This document shows, in pieces, positions 52,160 through 62,814 of a stretch of DNA of 64,000 nucleotides. Position 1 is the stretch's first letter. The number at the start of each line of letters is the position of its first letter. The notes under the pieces are model-generated. The model was not told the origin of the DNA. It made no database searches and worked only from the letters and a program-made list of their open reading frames with translations. The DNA is from Proluteimonas luteida. Its GTDB lineage: Bacteria; Pseudomonadota; Gammaproteobacteria; Xanthomonadales; Xanthomonadaceae. The stretch is from positions 124,001 through 188,000 of the forward strand of contig NZ_JAIWPT010000003.1 of assembly GCF_021191695.1 (NCBI RefSeq), in the 5' to 3' direction. The translations under genes and the position numbers were made by a program.

Positions 52160-55100
52160 ATGTGGATCGTCCAGTACGCCCTGTCGCGCCGCTACACCAT
52201 CGGCGTGCTCGCTATCCTGATCCTGCTGTTCGGTCTGCAGTCCGCGCGGCGCATGCCCACCGACATCCTGCCCGAGGTCGGTATTCCCTCGGTGAACCTG
52301 ATCTGGACCTACGCCGGCCTGCCTGCGGCGGAGATGGCGGCCAAGCTGACCTCGTTCTCCGAGATCTCGGTGCTCAACAACGTCGACGACCTCAAGGAGG
52401 TGCGTTCGGAAAGCCTCAACGGCATCGGCATCGTGCGCGCCGACTTCCAGCCCGGGGTCAACCTGGAGCGCGCGCTGGCGCAGATGACGGCGGTCTCGCA
52501 GACCATCCTGCGGCGCATGCCGCCGGGCACGTCGCCGCCGCTCGTGGTGCGCAACAACGTGTCCAGCACGCCGGTGCTGCAGCTGGTGCTCTCGTCCGAC
52601 GCGATGACCGAGGCGCAGCTGTACGACTACGCGCGGTTGCAACTGCGCTCGCAGATCCAGTCGATCCCCGGAATCCGCATGAGTCTGCCCTACGGCGGCG
52701 CGCCGCGGCAGGTGATGGTGGACCTGGATCCGCGCGCGCTGCAGACCTACGGCCTGACCCCGCAGGACGTGACCGGTGCGCTGGAACGCGGCAGCCCGAC
52801 GTTGCCTTCCGGCAACATCCGCGAGGGCGTGCGCGAGATGCAGATCTCGCTGGAGACCAGTCCGGACAGCGCCAGCGGCTTCCTCGACCTGCCGATCGCC
52901 AGCCGCGGCGGCAACGTGATCTACGTGCGCGACGTTGCCAGCGTGCGCGACGGCGGCGCGCTGCAGACCAACATCGCGCGCATGGACGGCGCCAGCGCGG
53001 TGTCGGTGGCGCTGATCAAGATGGGCGGCGCCTCGGCGGTGGAGATCGTGCGCGAGGTGCGCGCGCGGCTGCCGGAAATCGTCGCCTCGGCGCCGCCGGG
53101 CACGCGCATCGAGCCGATCTTCGACCAGTCGGTGTTCGTCGACAACGCAATCGGCTCGATCCGCCACGAGGCGCTGCTGGTCGGCCTGCTGGTGGCGGCG
53201 GTGGTGCTGGTGTTCGTCGGCTCCTGGCGCTCCAGCCTGATCGTGCTGTCGGCGATCCCGCTGGCCCTGCTGACCTCGGTCATCGCGCTGTACCTGCTGG
53301 GCTACACCTTCAACGTGATGACCCTCGGCGGGCTGGCGCTGGCGATCGGCATCCTGGTCGACAACGCGGTGGTGGACGTGGAGAACACCAACCGCCACAT
53401 CGCTCTGGGCAAGGACGTGCGCAGCGCGATCCTGGACAGCGCGCGCGAGGTAGTGTTCCCCGAGTTCGTGTCGACGGTGTCGATCTGCATCGTGCTGACC
53501 CCGATCCTGCTGATGACCGGGCTGTCGGCGTGGGTGTTCACGCCGCTGGCGCTGGCGGTGATCTTCGCGATGCTGGCCTCGTTCCTGCTGTCGCGCACGC
53601 TGATCCCGGTGCTGTGCTACCTGCTGCTGCCGGCCGACATCGCGAGCCGCGCGCAGCCGCGCTGGGCGGCCGAGCGCGCGTTGCTGGCGGTCCACCACCG
53701 CGTCGACCACCGGCTCGAACGGCTGCGCGAGCGCCACCACGCGGTGCTGGTCCGGCTCGGCCACCACGGCGGGATCCTGGCGCTGGCGGCGTTCGTGCTG
53801 CTGGCGCTGGGCGCCGCCGCCGCGGGCATGCTCGGACGCGAGTACTTCCCGCAGGTCGATGCAGGGCAGATCCGCCTGCAGGTGCGGATGCCGACCGGCA
53901 TGCGGCTGGAGCAGACCGCGCAGCGGCTGGCGGCGCTGCAGCGCGAGATCCGCGACATCGTGCCGGCCGCGGAGCTGCAGACCGTCTACGAGCAGATCGG
54001 CATTCCCGACGCGGTCAACCTGGCGTGGGTGGACAGCGCGGTGGTCGGCGCATTCGAGGCCGAGCTGATGCTGCAGCTGCGCACGCCGCACCGTCCCAGT
54101 GCCGAGTACCTGGCCGAGATCCGGCGTCGGGTGGCGGAGAAGTTCCCCGACATGCGGCTGTTTGAGCGCCCGCCCGACGCCACCGGCCGCACCCTGGCCG
54201 GTTCCGCCGTCGGTGCGCTCGAGGTGCGCGTCAACGGCCGCGACGTGGCCGGCAACCTGGCGCTGGCGCGGGAGCTGGGGGCACGCCTGGAGCAGGTCCC
54301 CGGTGCGGTGGACGTGATGCTGCGTCAGGTGCTGGACCTGCCGGAGTACCACGTCGCCATCGACCGCACCCGCGCCGCCCAGCTCGGCGTCAGTGCCCAG
54401 GACGCCAGCCGCGCGGTGCTGGCGGTGCTCGGCTCGTCCGGCACGGTCACTCCGGTGTACTGGGTCGAACAGGCGACCGCCACGTCGTACACGGTGCAGC
54501 TGCAGGTGCTGCCGGCCGACCTGGACGATCTCGACACCCTGCTCAACACGCCGCTGCGGATCGGTGCCGACGGCGGCGCCGTGCTGCTGCGGAACATCGC
54601 CACCGTCACCGAGCGCACCGTACCGGCCAGCGTCGGCCGGGTGATGATGGCGCCGACGATCAGCGTGATCGCCAACGTGCAGGACCGCGACCTCGGCGCC
54701 GTGCACTCGGCGCTGGCCGGGGTCGTCGCCGAGCTGCAGCCGCGGCTCCAGCCGGGCAACCGCATCGAGATCGTCGGCCAGGCCGGCGAGATGCAGAGCG
54801 CCTACGCCGAGCTGGGCGGCGGCCTGATGATGTCCGCGGTGCTGGTGTTCCTGGTGCTGGTGGTCAATTTCCAGTCGTGGATCCAGCCGCTGGTGGCGAT
54901 GTCCGGGCTGCCGATCGCGATCGCCGGTGCTGCGGTCGGCCTGTTCGTCACCGGCACGCCGCTGAGCGTGCCGGCGCTGATGGGCGTGATGATGGTCATC
55001 GGCGTGTCCACCGCCAACAGCGTGCTGGTGACCAGTTTCGCGCGCGGGCTGGTCGAGGCCGGTCAGGATCCCGAACAGGCCGCCTACGAGGCCGCCGCGG

Positions 55101-55360
55101 TGCGGCTGCGCCCGGTGCTGATGACCGCCAGCGCGATGATCCTGGGCATCGTGCCGATGGCCCTGGGCATGGGCGAGGGCGGCGAGCAGAATGCGCCGCT
55201 GGGCCGCGCGGTGATCGGCGGGCTGCTGTTCGGCACTCCGGCCACGCTGCTGCTGGTGCCCTCGATCCTGGCCGTGCTGGGCCGCCGCCACAACCGCCGC
55301 GTCGCCGCGGCAGCAACCGCCGATGGCACGTCTGCCACCGGCCAGGGAGTCGTCGCATGA
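52160..55360 (+). CDS. RND efflux transporter permease
   Basis: A 1066-residue inner-membrane pump with the RND plan: helix 1 (about 13-30), a large periplasmic loop (35-335), helices 2-6, a second loop and helices 8-12. The TM4 proton site reads LVD401-N402-AVVD406 where AcrB-type pumps have two adjacent Asp, and the TM10 site reads GVSTA952N where AcrB has Lys. The start MWIVQYALSRRYTIGVL and end GEGGEQNAPLGRAVIGG fit a distinct RND clade. Substrates unknown. Coupled (ATGA) to the adaptor gene; no outer-membrane channel gene is present. Confidence 0.93.
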   Translation: MWIVQYALSRRYTIGVLAILILLFGLQSARRMPTDILPEVGIPSVNLIWTYAGLPAAEMAAKLTSFSEISVLNNVDDLKEVRSESLNGIGIVRADFQPGVNLERALAQMTAVSQTILRRMPPGTSPPLVVRNNVSSTPVLQLVLSSDAMTEAQLYDYARLQLRSQIQSIPGIRMSLPYGGAPRQVMVDLDPRALQTYGLTPQDVTGALERGSPTLPSGNIREGVREMQISLETSPDSASGFLDLPIASRGGNVIYVRDVASVRDGGALQTNIARMDGASAVSVALIKMGGASAVEIVREVRARLPEIVASAPPGTRIEPIFDQSVFVDNAIGSIRHEALLVGLLVAAVVLVFVGSWRSSLIVLSAIPLALLTSVIALYLLGYTFNVMTLGGLALAIGILVDNAVVDVENTNRHIALGKDVRSAILDSAREVVFPEFVSTVSICIVLTPILLMTGLSAWVFTPLALAVIFAMLASFLLSRTLIPVLCYLLLPADIASRAQPRWAAERALLAVHHRVDHRLERLRERHHAVLVRLGHHGGILALAAFVLLALGAAAAGMLGREYFPQVDAGQIRLQVRMPTGMRLEQTAQRLAALQREIRDIVPAAELQTVYEQIGIPDAVNLAWVDSAVVGAFEAELMLQLRTPHRPSAEYLAEIRRRVAEKFPDMRLFERPPDATGRTLAGSAVGALEVRVNGRDVAGNLALARELGARLEQVPGAVDVMLRQVLDLPEYHVAIDRTRAAQLGVSAQDASRAVLAVLGSSGTVTPVYWVEQATATSYTVQLQVLPADLDDLDTLLNTPLRIGADGGAVLLRNIATVTERTVPASVGRVMMAPTISVIANVQDRDLGAVHSALAGVVAELQPRLQPGNRIEIVGQAGEMQSAYAELGGGLMMSAVLVFLVLVVNFQSWIQPLVAMSGLPIAIAGAAVGLFVTGTPLSVPALMGVMMVIGVSTANSVLVTSFARGLVEAGQDPEQAAYEAAAVRLRPVLMTASAMILGIVPMALGMGEGGEQNAPLGRAVIGGLLFGTPATLLLVPSILAVLGRRHNRRVAAAATADGTSATGQGVVA

Positions 55361-56472
55361 GAATCGTGACCGTGCTGTCGCGCGCCGCTTCGGCCGGTGT
55401 GGCCTGCGCCCTGCTGCTCTCGGGCTGCGGCCGCGGCCAGGCCGGGCAGCCGGCGGAAGCCGCGGACACCCCCGGGGTGCAAGTCGCCGAGGCCCGCAGC
55501 GCCGACGCCGAGTACGCGCTGACGCTGCCGGCGCGGGTGCAGGCGGGCGAGAGCGCACAGCTGTTCGCGCGCGCCACCGGCCAGGTCGCGGAGCGGCGGG
55601 TCGAGCTGGGCGACGCCGTCGCTGCCGGACAGGTGCTGGCGACCATCGCCGCGCCCGAGGTCGAGCAGTCGGTGCGCGAGGCCGAGGCCGCCCTGGCCCG
55701 GGCCGAAGCCGAGCTGACCCTGGCGCGCGGCCACCATGCGCGCGCCGAGGCGATGCTCGAGACGCAGTTGATCTCGCGCGAGGACTACAGCGACCGGCTC
55801 GGTGCCCGGGATGCGGCGCAGGCGCAACTGCGCGCGGCACAGGCGCAGCTCGCCAGCGCCCGCGATCGCCAGGCCTTCCTGCAGGTGCGGGCGCCTTTCG
55901 CCGGCATCGTCAGCGAACGCAACATCGAACGCGGCGACCGCGTGGTCGGCGATGCCGCGGGCGTGTCGGAGCCGATGTTCCGCATCGACGCCCTGGATCC
56001 GCTGCGGGTGATCGTCGACATACCGCAGCGCGTGGCGCTGCAGGTGCGTCCGGGCCTGCGCGCGGAGCTGGTGTTCCCGGAACTCCCGCAGGAGCGCTTC
56101 GAGGCAGAGGTGGTGCGGACCGCGCAGCGGATCTCCGACGAGGCGGGCGGCATGCGCGTGGAGCTGCGCCTGCCCAACCCCGGCAGCCGCATCCCGTCCG
56201 GGATGGTCGGCCAGGTCCGCCTGCAGGTGCCGCGCGCCGCGCCGGCAACGGTGGTACCGCTGGCCGCGCTGGTGCAGGACGCGGGCCAGGCCCGCGTCGC
56301 GCGCGTCGCCGACGGCGTCGTGCATTTCACCGAGGTCACGGTGGGCCGCAACCTCGGCAACGAGGTCGAGGTGGTCGGCGGCCTGGAGGCGGGCGACCGC
56401 GTGGTACTGGCCCCCAATGCGCTCCTGGCCGACGGTACCCGCGTCCGGGAGCAGGCGCCGGACGCGCGCTGA
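55357..56472 (+). CDS. RND periplasmic adaptor lipoprotein
   Basis: A 371-residue membrane fusion protein with lipobox LLSG-C24, lipoyl halves (LFARATGQVAERRVELGD and LQVRAPFAGIVSERNIERGD), a short coiled-coil hairpin between them (about 105-165), a beta-barrel domain and a membrane-proximal domain ending LEAGDRVVLAPNALLADG. It connects the preceding RND permease to an outer-membrane channel. The gene order permease-then-adaptor is the reverse of acrAB. Confidence 0.93.
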   Translation: MRIVTVLSRAASAGVACALLLSGCGRGQAGQPAEAADTPGVQVAEARSADAEYALTLPARVQAGESAQLFARATGQVAERRVELGDAVAAGQVLATIAAPEVEQSVREAEAALARAEAELTLARGHHARAEAMLETQLISREDYSDRLGARDAAQAQLRAAQAQLASARDRQAFLQVRAPFAGIVSERNIERGDRVVGDAAGVSEPMFRIDALDPLRVIVDIPQRVALQVRPGLRAELVFPELPQERFEAEVVRTAQRISDEAGGMRVELRLPNPGSRIPSGMVGQVRLQVPRAAPATVVPLAALVQDAGQARVARVADGVVHFTEVTVGRNLGNEVEVVGGLEAGDRVVLAPNALLADGTRVREQAPDAR

Positions 56473-56668
56473 CGCCGGGCGAGGCGCAGCGGTGCTGTCG
56501 CCCATGAGGATGCGGACCGAAGACCGGGCGGGAAGCCGCCAGCCGCCATCCGGAGTCCGCAGCCCCGGGACGGGACGGCGCGGGCAGCGTGACGTGCGGA
56601 AGTGAGAGACTTGCCGCGCCGGGTCGCCGGCGTCCGCCCGTCCCCGCCCCGTCCATCGTCCCGTTTCC

Positions 56669-57196
56669 ATGACCCTGTCCCCATCCGCACCGATCCGCAG
56701 AGCGACACCCGCGGATGCCGCCCTGCTGTCGCGCCTGGCGGCACGCACGTTCACCGAGACCTTCGGGCATCTGTACCCGGCCGGAGATCTCCAGGCATTC
56801 CTCGCCGATGCGTACGCGGTGCAGAAGCAGCGCACGATCCTGTCGCATCCGGACTACGCGGTCTGGCTGCTGGAGCACGAGGGCGAGGCGATCGGCCACG
56901 CTGCCGCCGGGCCCTGCGGCCTGCCGCATCCGGACGTCGCGCCGGGCGACGGCGAACTCAAGCGCCTGTATCTGGTGCAGGGGCATCAGGGCGGCGGCCA
57001 TGGCGCCCGCATGATGCAGGTCGCGCTGGACTGGCTGCAGCGCGACGGCCCGCGCACGCTGTGGGTCGGCGTATGGTCGGAGAATCTCGGTGCGCAGCGG
57101 TTCTATCGCCGCTACGGTTTCGACAAGGTGGGCGAGTACCTCTTTCCGGTGGGCGGGACGCGCGACCTGGAGTTCATCCTGAGGCGTCCGGCATGA
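56669..57196 (+). CDS. GNAT N-acetyltransferase
   Basis: A 175-residue single-domain GNAT enzyme: IRRATPADAALLSRLAARTF start, LKRLYLVQGHQGGGHGARMM (acetyl-CoA loop QGGGHGA) and WVGVWSENLGAQRFYRRYGF. Probably acetylates a small amine or a protein terminus; the substrate is unknown. The 196-bp gap upstream, after the efflux genes, holds nothing I can name. ATGA overlap with the next gene. Confidence 0.9.
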   Translation: MTLSPSAPIRRATPADAALLSRLAARTFTETFGHLYPAGDLQAFLADAYAVQKQRTILSHPDYAVWLLEHEGEAIGHAAAGPCGLPHPDVAPGDGELKRLYLVQGHQGGGHGARMMQVALDWLQRDGPRTLWVGVWSENLGAQRFYRRYGFDKVGEYLFPVGGTRDLEFILRRPA

Positions 57197-57981
57197 GCGC
57201 GCTCGCCGATCTGGCCGTCCGTCGGACACTGCTGGTCGTTTCCGCCTGCGGTTTCCTGTTGTTCGGCGGGCTGTGGCTGCTGTCGATGGTGCGGCCGGAT
57301 ATGGTCGAGTCCACCGCCCGCACCCTGCTGGTGAAGGAAGTGGAACACCGCGTGGGCGAACGTATCGGCGCGCTTTCCGACAGCGCAGTGGCCGGGCTGG
57401 CACGTCGGGTGGCCGGGGAGCACGCGGCAGAGGCGGAACGGCTGCGCCGGCTGTCGGAGACGCTGCCGGCACGCGTGGCGACCGTCGTGGACGCCATGGC
57501 CGATCGGGATTGTGCCTGTCGCGCGGAATTGGCCGAGCGGGTGCGCGGCGGGATCGGGCTGCATCTGCAGCGGATCGCCGGCCTGGAAGCGCGGCTCGAC
57601 GCTCTGATCCGTGACGCGTACGCGCATACCGCGGCCAGGCTGCTGCGCGAGTTCCGGATATTCACCGGCGCCAACGCACTGGTGTTTCTGGTTCTGGGCA
57701 TGGTCGCGTGGCGCAGGCGGGGGGCGGCGCTGCAACTGCTGGTGCCCGCGGTGGTGCTGGTCGGAGCCGGCGCGGTGTCGGCGGGATTCTATCTGTTCAA
57801 CCAGGACTGGCTGCGGACCATCGTGTTCGACGATTACGTGGGCTACGGGTACTTCGCCTGGCTGGGGGTACTGGTCGCCCTGTTCGCCGACATTCTGGTC
57901 AACCGCGCGCGAGTGACCACGCGCATCGTCAACGCGGTGCTGCAGGCGCTGGGAAGCGCGGCCAGCGCGGTCCCATGCTGA
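57193..57981 (+). CDS. Hypothetical membrane protein with periplasmic helical domain
   Basis: A 262-residue protein I do not recognise. Hydrophobic helices at about 12-32, 157-174, 180-202 and 219-236. The loop between the first two (35-155) is helical and charged with one C-A-C pair (107-109), possibly periplasmic coiled coil. It overlaps the GNAT stop (ATGA) and the next hydrolase start by 7 bases, so the three genes form one transcript. Confidence 0.75.
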   Translation: MSALADLAVRRTLLVVSACGFLLFGGLWLLSMVRPDMVESTARTLLVKEVEHRVGERIGALSDSAVAGLARRVAGEHAAEAERLRRLSETLPARVATVVDAMADRDCACRAELAERVRGGIGLHLQRIAGLEARLDALIRDAYAHTAARLLREFRIFTGANALVFLVLGMVAWRRRGAALQLLVPAVVLVGAGAVSAGFYLFNQDWLRTIVFDDYVGYGYFAWLGVLVALFADILVNRARVTTRIVNAVLQALGSAASAVPC

Positions 57982-58631
57982 ATCGGCAGCCCACACCGGA
58001 CGACGAGGCCGTGGCGCAGCCGCGCCGGGTGATCCTGCTGCACGGCATCTGGATGGTCGGCGCGACGATGCGCCGGTTTGCCGCCGCGCTGCGCGCGCAG
58101 GGTTTCGCGCCGGAGATCTTCGGCTACCACAGCATCACCGGCGGCCCCGAATCCGCGGTGGAGAAGCTGCTGGCGCAACTGGACGACGGTGGGCCGGCGC
58201 ACCTGGTCGGCCACAGCCTCGGCGGGCTGGTCGCGTTGCAGGCGCTCGGCCAGCGGCCCGACGCGCAAGTCGGGCGCGTGGTCTGCGTCGGCTCGCCGCT
58301 GTGCGGCAGCGGCGCCGCCGCGGCCTTGGCACGCCTGCCGCTGTCGCAGCTGTATTTCGGCCGCAGCGCCGACATCCTGCTGGAAGGCTGCGCCACCTGG
58401 CCCGCGCACATCGAGGTCGGCATGATCGCCGGCACCGTGCCGCATGGCCTGGGTGCGCTGTTCGCGAAATTCGACGGTCCGCATGACGGCACCGTGGCGC
58501 TGGACGAAACCCGCACCCCGGCACTGGCCGACCACATCGTCGTCGAGGCCAGCCACAGCGGCCTGCTGTTCTCGGCCGAGGCGATGCGCCAGACCGGGCA
58601 TTTCCTGCGCGCGGGCCGGTTCGCGCGCTGA
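57975..58631 (+). CDS. Small alpha/beta hydrolase (lipase/esterase-like)
   Basis: A 218-residue cytoplasmic alpha/beta hydrolase: VILLHGIWMVGATMRRF, nucleophile elbow GHS81LGG, and a late His in EASHSGLLF as the likely catalytic base, with Asp in FDGPHDGTV region. The pattern resembles short triacylglycerol-lipase/PGAP1-like enzymes seen in proteobacteria. Substrate unknown. Confidence 0.86.
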   Translation: MLNRQPTPDDEAVAQPRRVILLHGIWMVGATMRRFAAALRAQGFAPEIFGYHSITGGPESAVEKLLAQLDDGGPAHLVGHSLGGLVALQALGQRPDAQVGRVVCVGSPLCGSGAAAALARLPLSQLYFGRSADILLEGCATWPAHIEVGMIAGTVPHGLGALFAKFDGPHDGTVALDETRTPALADHIVVEASHSGLLFSAEAMRQTGHFLRAGRFAR

Positions 58632-58735
58632 ACCCGCGTCTGCCGCTTCCGGGCTGCCGGATCGCCGCTGCCGGCGATGGTCGTTCCCGGCAACGCCGCG
58701 TGGTGGGCCTGCCCGGCGCGCGACGGGCATTCGGG

Positions 58736-58741
58736 TAAAAT
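58736..58741 (+). promoter_or_regulatory. Possible -10 box of yebC
   Basis: TAAAAT in the sequence GGGTAAAATCGCC, 34 bases before the yebC start; same hexamer as upstream of aspS. No clear -35. Confidence 0.45.
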
Positions 58742-58775
58742 CGCCGCCACCTTTCTGATTTCTGATGCGGAACCC

Positions 58776-59492
<717 letters not shown>

Positions 59493-59500
59493 CCCCCTCC

Positions 59501-60022
59501 GTGACCCGCATCCTCGGCATCGATCCCGGCTCGCAGCGCACCGGGGTCGGCATCATCGACGTCGATGCGGCGGGCAGGGTCACGCATGTGTTCCATGCGC
59601 CGCTGACACTGCTGGCGGCCGGGGATTTCCCGCGCCGGCTGCGCCTGCTGGTCGACGGGCTGACCGCGCTGATCGTCGAGCACCGGCCCGACGAGGTCGC
59701 GATCGAGCGCGTGTTCATGGCCCGCAACCCCGATTCCGCGCTCAAGCTCGGCCAGGCGCGCGGCGCGGCGATCTGCGCGGTGGTGCTGCGCGACCTCGAC
59801 GTGCACGAATACGCCGCCAAGGAGGTCAAGCTGGCGGTCGTGGGCAAGGGCGGCGCGGAGAAGCAGCAGGTCCAGCACATGGTCGGGCTGATGCTGGGCC
59901 TGAGCGGCAAACTGCAGGCTGACGCCGCCGACGCGCTGGCGGTGGCCATCACCCATGCGCATGTGCGCGCAAGCGCGGCCCGGCTGGGCGTGAACGTGCG
60001 GCAGGCCTGGAGCAGGAAATGA
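59501..60022 (+). CDS. ruvC: Holliday-junction endonuclease RuvC
   Basis: A 173-residue enzyme that cuts Holliday junctions in recombination repair. The four acidic catalytic residues are D8 ([10 protein letters not shown]), E69 (AIERVF), D141 and D144 ([10 protein letters not shown]). Start is GTG at 59501, eight bases after the yebC stop; no ATG is available, and the length fits the family exactly. Confidence 0.96.
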   Translation: MTRILGIDPGSQRTGVGIIDVDAAGRVTHVFHAPLTLLAAGDFPRRLRLLVDGLTALIVEHRPDEVAIERVFMARNPDSALKLGQARGAAICAVVLRDLDVHEYAAKEVKLAVVGKGGAEKQQVQHMVGLMLGLSGKLQADAADALAVAITHAHVRASAARLGVNVRQAWSRK

Positions 60023-60048
60023 TCGGAACGGGCATGTCGTTGCGTACT

Positions 60049-60167
60049 GTCATTCCCGCGCAGGCGGGAATCCAGAGACCTTGTTTTCCTGTTGCGCCAG
60101 TACCGCTCCCGGGCCAGCGGAGGCGCATTGCGGAAAGGCGCTGGATTCCCGCCTGCGCGGGAATGAC
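60049..60167. repeat. Paired inverted element of dRS3-like pattern between ruvC and ruvA
   Basis: Two copies of ATTCCC-N8-GGGAAT, 60052-60071 and 60145-60164, with flanks TC and CCAG, are exact reverse complements of each other over 60049-60075 and 60141-60167. Each copy is itself palindromic. The consensus equals the dRS3 element of Neisseria, and similar CATTCCCGCG...GGGAATCCAG repeats are known to be scattered in xanthomonads. Confidence 0.85.
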
Positions 60168-60230
60168 GGGCAGCAGGGGCGCGACACGGATGCGTGGGAA
60201 CGAACGGCGCTACGGAGGCGGAAACGGCCA

Positions 60231-60821
60231 ATGATCGGAAGACTGCGAGGCAAGCTCATCCACAAGGCCCCCCCGTGGCTGGTGGTCGACGTGAACGGCG
60301 TCGGCTACGAGCTCGAGGCGCCGATGAGCACGTTCTACGACCTGCCCGAGCTGGGCCGCGAGGTGTCGCTGTTCACCCACTACGCGCAGAAGGAGGACAG
60401 CGTGTCGCTGTACGGCTTCCTGCACGAGTCCGAGCGGCGGCTGTTCCGCGACGTGCAGAAGGTCAGCGGCATCGGCGCGAAGATCGCGCTGGCGGTGCTG
60501 TCGGGCGTCAGCGTCGACGCGTTCGCGCGCCTGGTGCAGACCGGGGACGTGACCGCGCTGACCCGGATTCCCGGCATCGGCAAGAAGACCGCCGAGCGCA
60601 TGGTCGTGGAACTGCGCGACCGCGCCGCGGACCTGGCCGGCGCCGGCGGGGCGGTGCATGGCGCGGGCGCGGCGAGCGACCCGCTGTCGGAGGCGACCGT
60701 GGCGCTGCAGCAGCTGGGCTACAAGCCGGCCGAGGCGGCGAAGATGGCCAAGGCGGCGGCCGGCGACGGCGACCCTGCCGAAGTCATCATCCGAAAGGCG
60801 CTACAGTCCGCGCTTCGCTGA
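60231..60821 (+). CDS. ruvA: Holliday-junction DNA-binding protein RuvA
   Basis: A 196-residue protein that forms a tetramer on the junction and loads RuvB. Domain I starts [20 protein letters not shown]; two helix-hairpin-helix motifs ([13 protein letters not shown] and [16 protein letters not shown]); domain III at the end ([20 protein letters not shown]) binds RuvB. GGAGG at 60214-60218 is 12 bases upstream. ruvB, usually next, is not present; kup follows. Confidence 0.96.
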   Translation: MIGRLRGKLIHKAPPWLVVDVNGVGYELEAPMSTFYDLPELGREVSLFTHYAQKEDSVSLYGFLHESERRLFRDVQKVSGIGAKIALAVLSGVSVDAFARLVQTGDVTALTRIPGIGKKTAERMVVELRDRAADLAGAGGAVHGAGAASDPLSEATVALQQLGYKPAEAAKMAKAAAGDGDPAEVIIRKALQSALR

Positions 60822-60851
60822 CGGCCCCACCCGTCGGTCGGGTCCATCTCG

Positions 60852-62774
60852 ATGACAAGTTCCTCCAGCAATCGCGGTGGCCCGTCCACCGGTACGGGCA
60901 GCCACGGCAACATCGGCCTGGCTGGCCTGATGGTCGGCGCCATCGGCGTGGTGTTCGGCGACATCGGCACCAGCCCGCTGTACACCCTGCGCGAGGCGTT
61001 CTCGCCGCACTACGGTCTGGTCGCCGACCACGACACCGTGCTCGGCGTGCTGTCGATGATCTTCTGGTCGCTGATGGTCGTGGTGACGTTCAAGTACGTC
61101 ACCATCATCATGCGCGCCGACAACGACGGCGAGGGCGGCATCATGGCGCTGATGTCGCTGGCCCAGCGCACCCTGGCCAAGGGCGGCAGGTCGGCCTATC
61201 TGGTGGGGCTGCTGGGCGTGTTCGGCGCGTCGCTGTTCTTCAGCGACGGCGTCATCACCCCGGCGATCTCGGTGCTGTCGGCGGTCGAGGGGCTGGAGGT
61301 CGTCGCGCCTTCGCTGCATGCCTGGATCATCCCGATCACCGTGCTGGTGCTGGGCATCCTGTTCGCCACCCAGCGCTTCGGCACCGCGAAGGTCGGACGC
61401 ATCTTCGGGCCGGTGACGCTGCTGTGGTTCGCGACGCTGGCGGTGCTGGGGGTGCTCAACATCCTGCACGAGCCCGAGGTGCTGCGCGCGATCAACCCGT
61501 GGTGGGCGGCGCGGTTCTTCATCGAGCACAGCTGGGGCGGCGTGTTCATCCTCGGCGCGGTGGTGCTGGCGGTGACCGGCGGCGAGGCGATCTACACCGA
61601 CATGGGCCATTTCGGCGCCAGGCCGATCCGCTACGCCTGGTACTTCTTCGTGCTGCCGTCGCTGATGCTGAACTATCTCGGCCAGGGCGCGCTGGTGCTG
61701 GAGGACCCGGCGGCGATCCGCAACCCGTTCTACATCGGCGTGCCCGAATGGGCGCGCTGGCCGATGATCGTGCTGGCGACCTCGGCCACCGTCATCGCCT
61801 CGCAGGCGGTCATCACCGGCGGATTCTCGGTCGCGCGCCAGGCGATGCAGCTGGGCTACATCCCGCGGATGAACGTGCGCCACACCTCCAGCGACACGAT
61901 CGGGCAGATCTACATCCCGGGCATCAACTGGGCCATGGCGGTCGTGGTCATCGCCCTGGTGCTGACCTTCAAGACCTCGTCCGCGCTGGCGGCCGCATAC
62001 GGCATCTCGGTCTCGATGACGATGCTGATCGACACCCTGCTGCTGGTCATCGTGGCGCGCGCGCTGTGGCCGCGCTGGCGCCGCTGGGTGTTGCCGTCGT
62101 GCGCGCTGTTCATCGTCATCGACATCGCGTTCGTCGTCGCCAACGGCGCCAAGGTGCTGCAGGGCGCCTGGTTCCCGCTGGTGCTCGGCATCACCCTGTT
62201 CACCCTGCTGCGCACCTGGCACCGCGGCCGCCAGCTGCTGCGCGCGGAAATCCAGAAGGAGGGCATCAAGCTCGACACCTTCCTGCCCGGGCTGATGCTC
62301 GCGCCGCCGGTGCGGGTGCCGGGTACCGCGATCTTCCTGACCGCCGACCCGGGCGTGGTGCCGCATGCGATGCTGCACAACCTCAAGCACAACAAGGTGC
62401 TGCACGAGCGCAACGTGTTCCTGACCGTGGAGACGTTGACGCTGCCGTATGCAGGCGCCGACCGGCGGCTGAAGATCGAGTCGATCGGCGACGACTTCTA
62501 CCGCATCATCCTGCGCTTCGGTTTCATGGAAACCCCCGACGTGCCGATGGCCCTGATGCGCTGCGGCGACGTCGACGGCGGCATCTGCTTCGACCCGATG
62601 GACACCACCTACTTCACCAGCCGCGAGACCATCGTCGCCAGCCCCCGCCGCGGCATGCCGATCTGGCGCGACAAGCTGTTCGCACTGATGCACCGCAACG
62701 CGGCGCCGGCGACCGGGTTCTTCCGGATCCCCGGCAACCGGCTGGTGGAGCTGGGCTCGCAGGTGCAGATCTGA
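60852..62774 (+). CDS. kup: KUP-family potassium uptake protein
   Basis: A 640-residue transporter with about 12 membrane helices and a soluble C-terminal domain (about 480-640). Signature [19 protein letters not shown] at 33-51, then [15 protein letters not shown] and [16 protein letters not shown]. It takes up K+ with H+. The Ser/Gly-rich N-terminal 22 residues are extra. 30 bp after ruvA. Confidence 0.96.
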   Translation: MTSSSSNRGGPSTGTGSHGNIGLAGLMVGAIGVVFGDIGTSPLYTLREAFSPHYGLVADHDTVLGVLSMIFWSLMVVVTFKYVTIIMRADNDGEGGIMALMSLAQRTLAKGGRSAYLVGLLGVFGASLFFSDGVITPAISVLSAVEGLEVVAPSLHAWIIPITVLVLGILFATQRFGTAKVGRIFGPVTLLWFATLAVLGVLNILHEPEVLRAINPWWAARFFIEHSWGGVFILGAVVLAVTGGEAIYTDMGHFGARPIRYAWYFFVLPSLMLNYLGQGALVLEDPAAIRNPFYIGVPEWARWPMIVLATSATVIASQAVITGGFSVARQAMQLGYIPRMNVRHTSSDTIGQIYIPGINWAMAVVVIALVLTFKTSSALAAAYGISVSMTMLIDTLLLVIVARALWPRWRRWVLPSCALFIVIDIAFVVANGAKVLQGAWFPLVLGITLFTLLRTWHRGRQLLRAEIQKEGIKLDTFLPGLMLAPPVRVPGTAIFLTADPGVVPHAMLHNLKHNKVLHERNVFLTVETLTLPYAGADRRLKIESIGDDFYRIILRFGFMETPDVPMALMRCGDVDGGICFDPMDTTYFTSRETIVASPRRGMPIWRDKLFALMHRNAAPATGFFRIPGNRLVELGSQVQI

Positions 62775-62814
62775 AGCCGGGGCGCGGCGCATCCCGCCGC
62801 ACCAGGGCCATCCG

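Noticed and set aside
51986..55840. Minus-strand open frame of 1284 codons opposite the RND genes
   Set aside because: Antisense shadow of the RND permease and adaptor; composition typical of reversed GC-rich code.
57193..58631. Toxin-antitoxin or defence gene set near the GNAT gene
   Set aside because: The GNAT lacks an adjacent DUF1778/RHH antitoxin, and the next genes are a membrane protein and an ordinary hydrolase.
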